DNA of 64,000 nucleotides. It comes from CAZYBU01 sp964645775 (lineage in GTDB: Bacteria > Spirochaetota > UBA4802 > UBA5550). The notes beneath the pieces were generated by a model that worked only from the letters and a program-made list of their open reading frames with translations, had not been told where the DNA came from and made no database searches. Location of the stretch: positions 62,001 to 126,000 of the forward strand of contig CAZYBU010000001.1 of assembly GCA_964645775.1 (NCBI GenBank), written 5' to 3'. A program made the translations under genes and the position numbers. Shown here piece after piece: positions 9,029 to 18,380 of the stretch; position 1 is the stretch's first letter, and each line of letters starts with the position of its first letter.

Positions 9029-12000
9029 ATGGCGGAAACCAAGAATTTTTTACAGACCATAAAACTTGAAATCAGCAGGAACTTCAAGCTGACACCCTAT
9101 GAACGGATTGCCTTTCATCATCTGCTGTCGTTGCTGAAAAGCGAAACCGGGAGGGATATCCTTTCTGATGAACTGAATAAAGGCCCACATCTCAGGAGAA
9201 ACGCTGTATCGATCCTTTCTGAATTCATGGACAGGGAAGTCAGTGCAATACTTGTCCCTCTCCTTGATCACGACATATCCATCAATGAAATGATTAGAAT
9301 TCTTCATCACATAGAGGTAAACGGGGATGAAGAGAGATGGAAGGATATAGCTGATTTTATCCGCCGGTACCTTCATGAGCCGGAGAGGATGTTTCTTCCC
9401 CTGGCCAAGGCTTTTCGGGTACTCGGTTCGCTGGTACAGGGGGATGAAGAGGCTTTTGAATTTCTTTCAGAAATTATCAATACTGATGAAGTGGACAGGC
9501 GAATCAGTCAGCTTGCCATTTCCTCTCTTTCCGCATTCCAGGTTATATCTCATTTTGAGAAATTACTCAGGGAAGGTGATGAACAGTCCGTATACGAGGT
9601 CTACAAGACCCTCTATAATCTCTGTCTTTATTCCCTGGAGCATAAGGCGGCTTCCCGGCATGGTGAAGAGGAAGAACTTTTCACTTTTGATTCAGAAAGC
9701 GAAGACAAGATTGTTCTCGATATACGGGTTCTACTGGGGAAAATGGCCCACCAGTTTGATGGATATTCTAATCGTGTAAAAATTGTCTATATCAGTGTTA
9801 TGATGATATCAAATCACCGTGAGTATCTGATCTATGCGATGAAAGCGCTTACATCGACAGACCCTGAACTTATTCGCATGGTTCTTTTCGCGATCCATTC
9901 CAATATTGACCGCGTCAGGGATCCTGACAAGCTGTTCAGAAGCCTTATTTCACTGACAACGGAAACCGATGAAGACAACCTCCTGATAGTCCAGACATTT
10001 AATCGATATTTTTCTCATCCCAGGAAGAACCGGCAATTTCACATTCTGCAGGATAAACTCTACAGCTATATTGTGGTTACCCTGGAATCATATTTTGAAA
10101 CCTATCGAAAGGATTTTATGATTACGGATGTTATTGAAAAGGATTACCCGGAAAGCTTCCAGCAGATGAGGAGGTTTGTTCTCGAGAGGTTTAACCCGGA
10201 ACTTAAAAAGAAAATGACGAATTTCCTCAGAAATGAAGACCCGGGACTGATTCAGCACATCGTGATGGATATGTCTAAGTGGATACACAGGGTAGAGGAG
10301 AATGAAAAGGACGCACTTGCTGTTATGCTCGATGTATTGATCGATTCGGATAAAAAATCGAGGGAGAATTCCGCATCCCGAATAGAGAATATTAACTTTG
10401 AGAAGCGGTATCTGAGAAACAGGATTGTTCGGCTTTGCGAGATAATCAGTGTTCTGCAGATCGAGGAAGGGGCGAGTACCCTGGTAAATATCTACAACTA
10501 CCTGAAGAAGTACCCGGACCGCGCACTCTTCTCGGCAACGGAAAGGACTCTTTCCGCCCTTAATTACTCCTACATGCTGGGAGAGGTTGAAGTGGCGCTT
10601 ATGACCGGGACGCCCGATGATCAGAGCAAGGCCCTGGATAATATTGCTCTCTTCAACGAGCAAAGGTCTTTGAATATTCTTTTCGAATTTCTTCAGAAGA
10701 ACGCGGCTGAAACGAGTTATCCGGTGAGCCGGGCGATGGAGATTCTGCTGGAACGGGACATGCGGACTAACGTCACCGGAAGGCAGATCTGCAAAACCAT
10801 AATAGAAAACAATGAAACTACGCAGATACTGCGAAATGCGGTTCTCGGCCTGGGACACTGCGCTTACGTGGATGATCTTGAGTTCCTGGATCGGCTTTTT
10901 CGCTCTTCCCGGGGCAAAGACCTTAAAGAGGAAATAATCCGCTCTATCGGCATGATCCTGACGTACGGTACCGGGTACAACCGGAGACAGGTAATGAGGA
11001 TGCTCAATGAATATTTAAAGGATCCGGGCATTCGAGTACGTATTTATTCCTGTCTTTTTCTCGCCCGGCTTGGAGACACGGATGCCATCCGGGCTATTCG
11101 GGAAATGCTTGTTATCAAGAATAAGTCGATCCAGCGGGACATATTGACTATCCTTGGGGATCTCCGTTCCGTGGAGTTCGCCTTTTTCCTTGTTTCCCTT
11201 CTCCGGGAAGAGTACGGTATTATGCGTGATATCATTCCCCTCGTGGGAAAACTTCCATCAGAAGAACTCAAGGAGATCGATGGATTCGTTGTTAATCTTT
11301 TCCGAAAGTATGAGGCTCCGGAAAGAATGGAGATAGAAGAGGAGGAGAAGCTTCCCAGGGATATTCAGCTGGAAAACCTGAAGAGCGGAGAGATGACCCT
11401 TCTTAATATTGAACTGCTTACAGTGGAGCAGCTCGGGGAGAAGGAGACCACGGCTGACCTGATACAGCATAATCTAATATTCAAGAAGATGATATACAAC
11501 GAGATCGAATCCAGCGGGGGGACAATTACCCGAATGACACCGGAACGGGTTCTCAGTTTCTTTACGGATCCATCTGTTGCCGCGCGGATGGCTCTGAAAA
11601 TCAGAAACAATTTCCATGAGTATAACAGGTATCGCCGCCCGGAACACCATCTTTACGTTACCATACAGGTCATCACGGACCGGGTCGATTACTTGAACGA
11701 GGAATTGATTGAGTATCCCGATTTTAGACTGCAAAGTCTTACGGAACTATCATTTGCCAATAAGGTTATTATAGGGGAAAACACCCTTGAGAAGATCAAG
11801 GGCGAGTTTCTCATACGAATAATTCCTGATTTCATAATATCCAGCTCAGGATGTTTTCTCGGCCATGCCGAACTTATCGAGTCAGTTAATTTCATGAAGA
11901 TATCGGAGAGTATCCTGGAGTCCATGAAAGACGAAGATGAGAAGAAAAAACAGATACAGCAGCAGATAGAAGAAGAGCTGAAGAGGATGAAGCTCAAGAA

Positions 12001-12196
12001 GAGCCAGGGATCATCCGTAGCCATGAGCAGGGAGCTGGAGACCATAGGAGACAATCTAAAGAAGAACCTTGATGAGATAGAACGTTACGTGCAGAGGCGC
12101 TCCACGGACAGGGAACTGCTGCAAAACGTTCGCAAAATGCTTGCAAACACCTACGATTTCTTTAAAGTAGATATATCCCGAATCATCATCAAATAG
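9029..12196 (+). CDS. HEAT-repeat protein with C-terminal degenerate nucleotidyl-cyclase-like domain
   Basis: 1055 residues with no signal peptide or membrane segment, so probably cytoplasmic. Residues of about 25-760 form an almost entirely helical HEAT/ARM-type solenoid with repeated phrases such as ILRNAVLGLGHCAYVDDLEF and DPGIRVRIYSCLFLARLGD. Residues of about 795-930 have the layout of a class III adenylyl/guanylyl cyclase fold: SSGGTITRMTPERVLSFF, then a helix DPSVAARMALKIRNNFHEY, a strand VTIQVIT, and ANKVIIGENT. The metal-binding aspartates and the GD of active cyclases are absent, so catalysis is unlikely. A charged coiled coil (DEKKKQIQQQIEEELKRMK) follows at about residues 960-985. 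ATG 9029 has GGAG upstream. The DUF481 gene starts 9 bases after its stop. The function is unknown; a signalling scaffold is an inference. Confidence 0.75.
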   Translation: MAETKNFLQTIKLEISRNFKLTPYERIAFHHLLSLLKSETGRDILSDELNKGPHLRRNAVSILSEFMDREVSAILVPLLDHDISINEMIRILHHIEVNGDEERWKDIADFIRRYLHEPERMFLPLAKAFRVLGSLVQGDEEAFEFLSEIINTDEVDRRISQLAISSLSAFQVISHFEKLLREGDEQSVYEVYKTLYNLCLYSLEHKAASRHGEEEELFTFDSESEDKIVLDIRVLLGKMAHQFDGYSNRVKIVYISVMMISNHREYLIYAMKALTSTDPELIRMVLFAIHSNIDRVRDPDKLFRSLISLTTETDEDNLLIVQTFNRYFSHPRKNRQFHILQDKLYSYIVVTLESYFETYRKDFMITDVIEKDYPESFQQMRRFVLERFNPELKKKMTNFLRNEDPGLIQHIVMDMSKWIHRVEENEKDALAVMLDVLIDSDKKSRENSASRIENINFEKRYLRNRIVRLCEIISVLQIEEGASTLVNIYNYLKKYPDRALFSATERTLSALNYSYMLGEVEVALMTGTPDDQSKALDNIALFNEQRSLNILFEFLQKNAAETSYPVSRAMEILLERDMRTNVTGRQICKTIIENNETTQILRNAVLGLGHCAYVDDLEFLDRLFRSSRGKDLKEEIIRSIGMILTYGTGYNRRQVMRMLNEYLKDPGIRVRIYSCLFLARLGDTDAIRAIREMLVIKNKSIQRDILTILGDLRSVEFAFFLVSLLREEYGIMRDIIPLVGKLPSEELKEIDGFVVNLFRKYEAPERMEIEEEEKLPRDIQLENLKSGEMTLLNIELLTVEQLGEKETTADLIQHNLIFKKMIYNEIESSGGTITRMTPERVLSFFTDPSVAARMALKIRNNFHEYNRYRRPEHHLYVTIQVITDRVDYLNEELIEYPDFRLQSLTELSFANKVIIGENTLEKIKGEFLIRIIPDFIISSSGCFLGHAELIESVNFMKISESILESMKDEDEKKKQIQQQIEEELKRMKLKKSQGSSVAMSRELETIGDNLKKNLDEIERYVQRRSTDRELLQNVRKMLANTYDFFKVDISRIIIK

Positions 12197-12205
12197 GAAC
12201 ATCCC

Positions 12206-13018
12206 ATGAAACGATTCTGTATTGTGTATATCATATGCATTATGATTGTACCCGGTATGCTTTTGGCTCAGGATAAGGGAAAGACTGACAGGAAGAAAAA
12301 ACCTTCAATCTGGAGCGTGGAACCATTGAAGATTAAGGATGAGGATGAAAAAAAATGGTTCTTTGAGCTCAGCGCCGGTTACGGCCTGAAGATGGGCAAC
12401 ACCGATACGCAGGACGTGGACAGTAAAGCCTCCCTGGAGTATAACAGCGGAAAAACGGAATTCAATGTCAGTACCAATATCCATTACGGGGAAACTTCGG
12501 GAGAAATAACCGAGAACAATTTCCTGGGAAGCGTAATGTATGACTACTATCTGGTAAGACGATGGGAATTTTTCTTTTTCAGTCGTTTCGAATATGATTT
12601 TGTGGGGGGCATAATCTTCCGAAATAACATAGGTGCCGGCATCAAGTTTGTCCTCTTCAAGAACTGGTTTTGGAAAATGGATATCTCGGGCGCCCCTGTC
12701 TTTCAGTACGAACTCCAGGAAAACAACAGAGGACTGATCGATCCCAGGCTTTCATTCCGTTACAGGGTTAAGATGCTGCCCCTGAAGATACTTTCTTTTA
12801 ACTATGTGATGTTCTATATTCCGAATATGCTCGATTTCACCGATTACCGCTACGATGTTGACACCTATTTTCAGATCCGGGTAACAAAATTTAATACCAT
12901 TCCGGATTCCGGGCTGTATATCAATATCGGTTATAAGCGCAGGTATGATTCCGATCCACCTGTCGGTAACGAGGAGGGTGATAACAATTTCTACGTAAGC
13001 CTGAGCGTTAAATTGTGA
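12206..13018 (+). CDS. DUF481-type outer-membrane beta-barrel protein
   Basis: 270 residues with a Sec signal peptide (MKRFCIVYIICIMIVPGMLLAQ). The mature protein has alternating amphipathic strands rich in aromatic residues, such as FELSAGYGLKMGNTDTQDVD and YDYYLVRRWEFFFFSRFEYD, and ends in a beta-signal-like aromatic/hydrophobic strand (NNFYVSLSVKL). The GNT start and the paired-strand pattern resemble DUF481/YdiY outer-membrane proteins, which are about 250 residues long. AGGA lies six bases before the ATG. It is very likely co-transcribed with the HEAT/cyclase-like gene, but a functional link is unknown. Confidence 0.75.
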   Translation: MKRFCIVYIICIMIVPGMLLAQDKGKTDRKKKPSIWSVEPLKIKDEDEKKWFFELSAGYGLKMGNTDTQDVDSKASLEYNSGKTEFNVSTNIHYGETSGEITENNFLGSVMYDYYLVRRWEFFFFSRFEYDFVGGIIFRNNIGAGIKFVLFKNWFWKMDISGAPVFQYELQENNRGLIDPRLSFRYRVKMLPLKILSFNYVMFYIPNMLDFTDYRYDVDTYFQIRVTKFNTIPDSGLYINIGYKRRYDSDPPVGNEEGDNNFYVSLSVKL

Positions 13019-13891
13019 TCAGGGAGAAATGAACTTCTCCGACAGGTTAAGTTTATGCCTGACCAGGGAGGGGGAAGTGGTTAAGAAAAACTTATCGTTC
13101 TGGTATTTCAGTAATTCCCTGTACTGGTCCCGTGCCGTTTTATAATCCCGCATCTTGAAGGCAGTCTCTCCATAATAAAAATGCATCGATTTATCATAGG
13201 GACGGTCCGTCTCTACGGATTTAAACATGACCAGGGCCCTTACGTACTCTTCCTTCCGATAGTAAATCTTTCCCTTGCCGATAAGCCCATCCGGATATCG
13301 GGAGTCCTTCTCCAGGGCAGCGTTATAGTACCTGAAGGCCTGGTCGAGCTGGTCCCTGTTGAAGTAAAGATCTCCAATCCGGATATAGGGAGTAAGGTTC
13401 GAGGGGTTCAGCTTCAGCGCCTTCCGGTAGGCATCGATTGATTCAAACTTGTTTCCCTGAAGCTGATAGACATACCCGATCTGAAGCCAGGGTTGGGAAT
13501 AGTAGGGAGCGACGGCCCGGGCCTTCTGTAGATGAAGCATGGCCCTTTTGAATTTTCTGGCATAGATATAGGCCACTCCCAGGTTGTACTGGAAGGGGAG
13601 AAAAAGTCCGTCTTTTTCAAGACCCTTTTTAAGAAGTTTGATCGCTTCTTCTTCTCCCCCCTGGAGGATCAGGTCCGCGGCCCGATTGTTCAGAATGGCC
13701 GCTGTTCCCTCTCCTCTGAGGTAGATGACCTCGTTTTTAATCTCAATACTGCCAGCCGGGTCCTCTTCTTCCGGTGTGTGCCTGTCAAGATAGAACTGGT
13801 TTTTAAGCTCCTCCAGGGTCTCACCGTGCAGCGGAAACATCTGTGGCAGAAGAAAAAAAAGAAGGATGGTATGTCTCAGTAAAGGTGACAC
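13019..13891 (-). CDS. Secreted TPR-repeat protein
   Basis: 290 residues from a GTG at 13891. The frame opens 30 codons further upstream, but those codons lie inside the OppF gene and precede the hydrophobic signal (SPLLRHTILLFFLLPQMFPLHG). Four to six TPR units follow; examples are FQYNLGVAYIYARKFKRAML, PWLQIGYVYQLQGNKFESID, PYIRIGDLYFNRDQLDQAF and GLIGKGKIYYRKEEYVRAL. TPRs mediate protein contacts, and the protein is probably periplasmic. It overlaps the end of the OppF gene by 16 bases, so translation is likely coupled. The convergent DUF481 gene ends directly next to its stop, with no intergenic base. Confidence 0.75.
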   Translation of the reverse strand: MSPLLRHTILLFFLLPQMFPLHGETLEELKNQFYLDRHTPEEEDPAGSIEIKNEVIYLRGEGTAAILNNRAADLILQGGEEEAIKLLKKGLEKDGLFLPFQYNLGVAYIYARKFKRAMLHLQKARAVAPYYSQPWLQIGYVYQLQGNKFESIDAYRKALKLNPSNLTPYIRIGDLYFNRDQLDQAFRYYNAALEKDSRYPDGLIGKGKIYYRKEEYVRALVMFKSVETDRPYDKSMHFYYGETAFKMRDYKTARDQYRELLKYQNDKFFLTTSPSLVRHKLNLSEKFISP

Positions 13892-14823
13892 CGGACCCTG
13901 TGACCTCCGGTATTTATGGCGGCAGGATACTCTGATCTGCAAATTTCCATCGCATGAGGACATCTGGGATGGAAATGACATCCTGTCGGCGGATTTTCAG
14001 GGGAGGGGATCTCTCCCTTGAGACCGGAAAAGCCTCCTTTTTTCGGTTCCGGTTCCGGGATGGCTGAAATGAGGCTGTGACTGTAGGGATGAAGAGGGTT
14101 ACGGTATAGCTCACCAGCGGGGCATTGCTCCACGATGCGCCCCAGATACATCACGGCTATCTCGTCGCTCATGTTCTCGACAACAGCCAGGTCGTGGGCC
14201 ACGAAGAGATACGTTAGGGAGAACCGTTCCTGGAGATCACGAAGAAGATTTAATATCTGACCCTGAATGGATACGTCCAGGGCGGATACCGGCTCGTCGA
14301 GAACAACAACTTTTGGATTAAGAGCTATGGCCCGGGCGATGCCGATACGTTGCCTCTGCCCTCCGCTGAATTCGTGAATATACCTGCGGCCATGTTCTTC
14401 TTTTAGTCCGACAATCTCAAGAAGCTCACGCAATCTGTGATCTATTTCCTTTTTATTTCCATTTCTGTAAACGCGGAGAGGCTCAGATATGAGGGAGGCC
14501 ACGTTCATCCTGGGATTGAGGGAACCGAAGGGGTCCTGGAACACGATCTGCATGTTCCTTCGAAATTTACGGAGGGTGGAACGGTTCATGGAACGGATAT
14601 TGCGGTCATTTATAACGATCTCTCCTTCGTCCGATTCGATAAGACGAAGAAGCGAACGGGCTGCGGTTGTCTTTCCGCTTCCGCTTTCTCCAACCAGTCC
14701 GAGGGTCTTTCCTTCGGGTATCTCGAAGGAAATCTCATCCACGGCCCTGACCACAGGTGGAGGAGAAAAGAAGGAAGTCCTTCTGCCCTGGAAAAATTTT
14801 TTCAGGTTACGAACCCGAACCAT
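13876..14823 (-). CDS. OppF/DppF-type peptide ABC transporter ATP-binding protein (orphan)
   Basis: 315 residues. Walker A is GLVGESGSGKTTAARSL, the ABC signature is SGGQRQRIGIARAI, and Walker B is VVVLDEPVSALD. The oligopeptide-transporter C-terminal extension with its cysteines (CHFHPRCPHAMEIC) is present. It would energise import of oligopeptides or related solutes at the inner membrane. ATG 14823 is chosen because GGAG lies five bases upstream; a GTG 21 bases earlier is possible. No permease, OppD or binding-protein gene is next to it, so partners must be elsewhere. It overlaps the 3' end of the NSS symporter gene by 17 bases. Confidence 0.88.
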   Translation of the reverse strand: MVRVRNLKKFFQGRRTSFFSPPPVVRAVDEISFEIPEGKTLGLVGESGSGKTTAARSLLRLIESDEGEIVINDRNIRSMNRSTLRKFRRNMQIVFQDPFGSLNPRMNVASLISEPLRVYRNGNKKEIDHRLRELLEIVGLKEEHGRRYIHEFSGGQRQRIGIARAIALNPKVVVLDEPVSALDVSIQGQILNLLRDLQERFSLTYLFVAHDLAVVENMSDEIAVMYLGRIVEQCPAGELYRNPLHPYSHSLISAIPEPEPKKGGFSGLKGEIPSPENPPTGCHFHPRCPHAMEICRSEYPAAINTGGHRVRCHLY

Positions 14824-16282
14824 TACGACTCCGTGATCTGTCACGCGTGGTGGCTGCTATTACAAGGTAATAGATAAGGAATATAATCAGAACCATCCTG
14901 GGTAAGGAATGGAGACTCCACTCCAGGTCAGGATTGTTTGCCAGGTAATAGATAAAGAAAACCAGGAGGATGGTGGGTGAAATGTACTTAAGAGTAAAGG
15001 CCCAGGCAATCTTGATAAACTCGCTCTTCGTGTCGGTTTCCAACTCATGCTCGGTTTTATCGAAACCGTATTGCCATCCCAGGAATACGGCAATGAGGAA
15101 GCCCCCAATAGGGAGCATGTAGTTAGCTGTCAGGGTGTCCATGAAATCGAAGAAATTCATGCCGAAGAAAATTTTAATATCGGCCATAACATTGAAGGAG
15201 AGGGCGGATGGGATGCCCAGGAGGAAGATGATTCCGGACATAAGGACGACGGCGTTTCTCCGGGACCATCCATGTTCGTCGATGATAAAGGTTGTCACCA
15301 CCTCGAGGAGGGACATGGCTGAGGTCAGGGCCGCGATGAATAACAGAAGGAAGAATATAAAGGAAAAGATGCTCCCGTATTCAATCTTTCCGAAGACGGC
15401 CGGTATTATATTGAATATAAGTCCGGCCCCCTGGGATGGTTCAATATTCATGGCGAAAACTGCGGGAAAAATGGCCAGACCGGCCAGTATCGCCAGGATC
15501 GTGTCAAGGATAACGATATAGAGGGCAGAGCTGAGAATTTTATCTTTCTGAGAAAGGTAGCTGCCGTAGGTGATCATGGCTCCCATGCCCAGGGAAAGGG
15601 TAAAGAAAGCGTGGCCCAGGGCGGTCATGAATGAATTAAAGGATATCTTTCCAAAATCTGGTTGCATGAGAAAGAGAACTCCTTTGATACCTCCCTTCAT
15701 GGAGATTCCCTTGATAATCAGAACTATAAGCAGAAGAAAAAGAAATGGCATCAGAAACTTGCTCCACCGTTCAATGCCATTGGCGATTCCCCGTATGACG
15801 ATGACAACACAGGCGACCATAAAGAGCATGTGGTACCCGATCTGAGACATGGGGTTGGCAACGAAAGATCCGAACATGTTCAGGGAATTATCGATTGTCT
15901 TTATGGTTGCTATTGCCCCGGTCAGGCTTTTTACCAGGTACCCGAGTGTCCATCCTCCCACCACGCTGTAAAAAGAGAGGATAAAGAAGCCCGAAAGGAC
16001 ACCTATATAACCGACAAGCTCCCAGTGAGTCCCCTTTGCCATTGCCTTGAAGGCCCCAACCGGGTCTTTGCGCGTATGCCGGCCGATTACCAGCTCGGCA
16101 ATCATGATGGGCAGCCCCAGGAACATAATACAAATCAGGTAAATCAGTACAAAAGCTGCTCCGCCGTTATCTCCGGTAACGTATGGAAATTTCCAGATAT
16201 TTCCCAGTCCCACAGCAGATCCGGCAGCGGCAAGAACGAATCCAATCTTAGAACCCCAGTGTTCCCTCTGCATCTCAGCCAT
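14807..16282 (-). CDS. Sodium:neurotransmitter symporter family (NSS/SNF) transporter
   Basis: 491 residues with about 11-12 hydrophobic segments. The first two segments carry the family signature GSAVGLGNIWKFPYVTGDNG, where unwound TM1 binds Na+ and substrate, followed by FLGLPIMIAELVIGRH. The length fits bacterial members such as LeuT, TnaT and MhsT. These import amino acids with sodium; the substrate cannot be predicted here. ATG 16282 has AGGAG seven bases upstream. It is the first gene of a three-gene minus-strand unit with the OppF ATPase and the TPR protein, which may point to amino-acid and peptide uptake together. Confidence 0.9.
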   Translation of the reverse strand: MAEMQREHWGSKIGFVLAAAGSAVGLGNIWKFPYVTGDNGGAAFVLIYLICIMFLGLPIMIAELVIGRHTRKDPVGAFKAMAKGTHWELVGYIGVLSGFFILSFYSVVGGWTLGYLVKSLTGAIATIKTIDNSLNMFGSFVANPMSQIGYHMLFMVACVVIVIRGIANGIERWSKFLMPFLFLLLIVLIIKGISMKGGIKGVLFLMQPDFGKISFNSFMTALGHAFFTLSLGMGAMITYGSYLSQKDKILSSALYIVILDTILAILAGLAIFPAVFAMNIEPSQGAGLIFNIIPAVFGKIEYGSIFSFIFFLLLFIAALTSAMSLLEVVTTFIIDEHGWSRRNAVVLMSGIIFLLGIPSALSFNVMADIKIFFGMNFFDFMDTLTANYMLPIGGFLIAVFLGWQYGFDKTEHELETDTKSEFIKIAWAFTLKYISPTILLVFFIYYLANNPDLEWSLHSLPRMVLIIFLIYYLVIAATTRDRSRSRNGSGS

Positions 16283-16435
16283 AGTTCACTCCTGAATCAT
16301 ATCACTAACTGATCGGTAGGCCTGCAATATGCTTTTGTCAACACAAATTGCCTTTATAACTACTTTGAAAAAGTGATTGAAAGGGTATAAGGGAATCATA
16401 ATGCTTGAGCCTCAATCATTTATCGGAGGTCCACG

Positions 16436-17032
16436 ATGATTCCAGGTTTCGACGAAGTAGTATCTTTCCATGGTCACAGCTGTCCGGGTCTTGCCATGGG
16501 ATACAGAGTAGCAGTCATGGCTATGGAACGTCTGAAGTCGGGGAGATCCACACAACAGGAGCTTGTAGCGGTTGTAGAAAATGACTCCTGCGCCGTAGAC
16601 GCCGTACAGTACATGACTGGGTGCACTTTCGGAAAAGGGAATCTCATCTTCAGGGATTATGGAAAATTCGGGTTTACCTTTTTTTCCCGACAGACGGAAG
16701 AGAGTTTTCGCGTTTTTATTGACGCGTTTAAACTTGATGCCATGCAGGACTTTGTCCGTCTTAACGCGCGGAACAGCCTGAGTGAAGAAGAAAAACAAGA
16801 TCGTGTCAGGGTACGGGATGAATCGGTACGGCAGATACTGGAAATGCCTGAAGAGGAACTGCTCTGGATGACTGAACCCAGGGAGGTCATGCCTCCCAAG
16901 GCCCGTATCCGATCTTCCGGCATCTGTAAACAATGCGGGGAGAGGGCCATGGAGAATCGTCTTACCATTGTGGATGATGAACTGGTTTGTCGTTCCTGCC
17001 TTAATGCCCGTTCCGGACTTGAACTGCGATAG
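16436..17032 (+). CDS. FmdE-like protein with C-terminal zinc ribbon
   Basis: 198 residues. The N-terminal domain has the FmdE signature (FHGHSCPGLAMGYR, residues 11-24, then ENDSCAVDAVQYMTGCTFGKGN), which holds conserved His and Cys residues. The C-terminus has a C-x2-C...C-x2-C zinc ribbon (CKQCGERAMENRLTIVDD then CRSC). FmdE was first named in the formylmethanofuran dehydrogenase operon, but FmdE-like proteins are widespread in anaerobes without methanogenesis and often sit near molybdenum/tungsten enzymes. GGAGG lies six bases before ATG 16436. The GlgD-like gene starts 11 bases after its stop. Its role here is not established. Confidence 0.85.
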   Translation: MIPGFDEVVSFHGHSCPGLAMGYRVAVMAMERLKSGRSTQQELVAVVENDSCAVDAVQYMTGCTFGKGNLIFRDYGKFGFTFFSRQTEESFRVFIDAFKLDAMQDFVRLNARNSLSEEEKQDRVRVRDESVRQILEMPEEELLWMTEPREVMPPKARIRSSGICKQCGERAMENRLTIVDDELVCRSCLNARSGLELR

Positions 17033-17043
17033 CAGGAGAATTA

Positions 17044-18222
17044 ATGAAAGAGACGGCGGTGATATCCTACCCCTCATCACAGGGTGATTTACTGCTTTCC
17101 CTGACGGAAAGCAGGTCGCGATATATGGTCCCTATCGGAGGAAAGTTCAGGATCGTCGATTTTTCCATCCGGAATTCCCAGGCTGGGGATATCGGTCATA
17201 CCATAATCTACAGCCAGTTCCATGACGGTCTTGAGGAATACGTGGCACAATACAATTCTGAAGAAGAAGGGAATTCCGGAATCGATGTCCGCATCCAGGA
17301 AAAACAGGATCTCAGCTTCTGCCATGATATGATCCGGGAGACGGAGGCCTCAATCTTTATTGTTTATAACGGAGATAATCCCTCCATCATCGATTTTACG
17401 AAAATACTGACTAAGTTCAAGAAGAAACGTTCCCAGGCCATGCTGTTCCAGATGCAGTCCGAAGAAGGGGGAGGGATGGGTAACCGGCTTCTTGTGGTTC
17501 GTCGAAAGAAACTCCTCTCCGCCCTAACAAAGGCCCGGGACGCGGGTACTGACGCGCCCAATGTTTTTGAGATGGTTATTAACCACATGGTTAACGAAGG
17601 AATAGGGAAATCGACTTTTACAACCATGTACTGGCCCATTAAGACCGTTGTGGAATATTATCGTCTAAACCGGGAAATCATCTGGAATACAAGGATATTC
17701 GGGCTTCTTTATAACGAAAGGATTATTCAGAGCAAGATTAAATCTACCGGCTACGCGACTATAGGAAAAGACGCAAGGATCGTCCGCTCTTTTATGTCCG
17801 ATTACTGTCATATAAATGGAGTGGTTGAGAATTCCATTATTTATCCTGGTGTGGTTGTGGAAGAAAACGCGCTGGTCAAAGACTCAATCCTCCTGCCCTT
17901 TGTGCGGGTGGGGGAGGATTCCCGGGTATTCCGGACGATCGTGGATGAACCCGGCAGAATCATAGTTCCGGATGAGGAAGATATGGAACGCATGGAGAAT
18001 ATTGGGAGAGGAGCCACGGTGGGCAGCCGGGAACTGACGATTAAAAGCTCTGATTTTCCCCGGAGCCTGAACGAAAGCCTTACCCTGCTGGGGAGCGATG
18101 CTGTAATTCCTTCGGCCATAACCATAGGTGGGGGATGTTATATTGCTCCCGGCATGGGAGAGGATTACTTTCGTAAGCGGAATTCACTCGGGGATGGGGA
18201 GTCAATTCTCCCTGACAGATAA
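17044..18222 (+). CDS. glgD: GlgD-like, probably non-catalytic ADP-glucose pyrophosphorylase paralogue
   Basis: 392 residues. The N-terminal domain has the GlgC/GlgD fold (SRYMVPIGGKFRIVDFSIRN; IIYSQFHDGLEEYVAQYN; a central WNTRIFGLLY region). The C-terminal half forms a left-handed beta helix of hexapeptide repeats (ATIGKDARIVRSFMSDYCHI, IIYPGVVVEENALVKDSILL). The catalytic glycine-rich loop of GlgC (AGGxGxRL) is missing at the N-terminus, where the sequence reads AVISYPSSQGDLL. This matches GlgD, the regulatory partner of GlgC in glycogen synthesis. No glgC is in the window. It follows the FmdE-like gene with AGGAG before the ATG and is ended by a hairpin terminator. Confidence 0.8.
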   Translation: MKETAVISYPSSQGDLLLSLTESRSRYMVPIGGKFRIVDFSIRNSQAGDIGHTIIYSQFHDGLEEYVAQYNSEEEGNSGIDVRIQEKQDLSFCHDMIRETEASIFIVYNGDNPSIIDFTKILTKFKKKRSQAMLFQMQSEEGGGMGNRLLVVRRKKLLSALTKARDAGTDAPNVFEMVINHMVNEGIGKSTFTTMYWPIKTVVEYYRLNREIIWNTRIFGLLYNERIIQSKIKSTGYATIGKDARIVRSFMSDYCHINGVVENSIIYPGVVVEENALVKDSILLPFVRVGEDSRVFRTIVDEPGRIIVPDEEDMERMENIGRGATVGSRELTIKSSDFPRSLNESLTLLGSDAVIPSAITIGGGCYIAPGMGEDYFRKRNSLGDGESILPDR

Positions 18223-18305
18223 CATCGATAATTGATTTCAGCAATTATTCCTGAAGGTTCTATTATGTAAAAAAAAACGGATCTTTCGGCGGTGAGTTTA
18301 CGTAA

Positions 18306-18336
18306 AAAGAGGGTGCCCTTTTAGGACACCCTCTTT
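18306..18336. terminator. Bidirectional hairpin terminator
   Basis: Inverted repeat with 14 potential pairs, one mismatched, around a short loop; the left arm is AAAGAGGGTGCCC and the right arm GGACACCCTCTTT. A-rich and T-rich flanks occur on opposite sides. It lies between the convergent glgD-like and FecR-domain genes and can serve both strands. Confidence 0.75.
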
Positions 18337-18380
18337 CAATGTATACTCATAAGGATCTACTCTACGAGACTCTTCAATGC

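Noticed and set aside
15662..16312. 216-codon plus-strand open frame
   Set aside because: It is the antisense shadow of the NSS symporter gene, which has family motifs and a ribosome site.
17044..18222. GlgC (catalytic ADP-glucose pyrophosphorylase)
   Set aside because: The glycine-rich catalytic loop is missing; GlgD type fits better.
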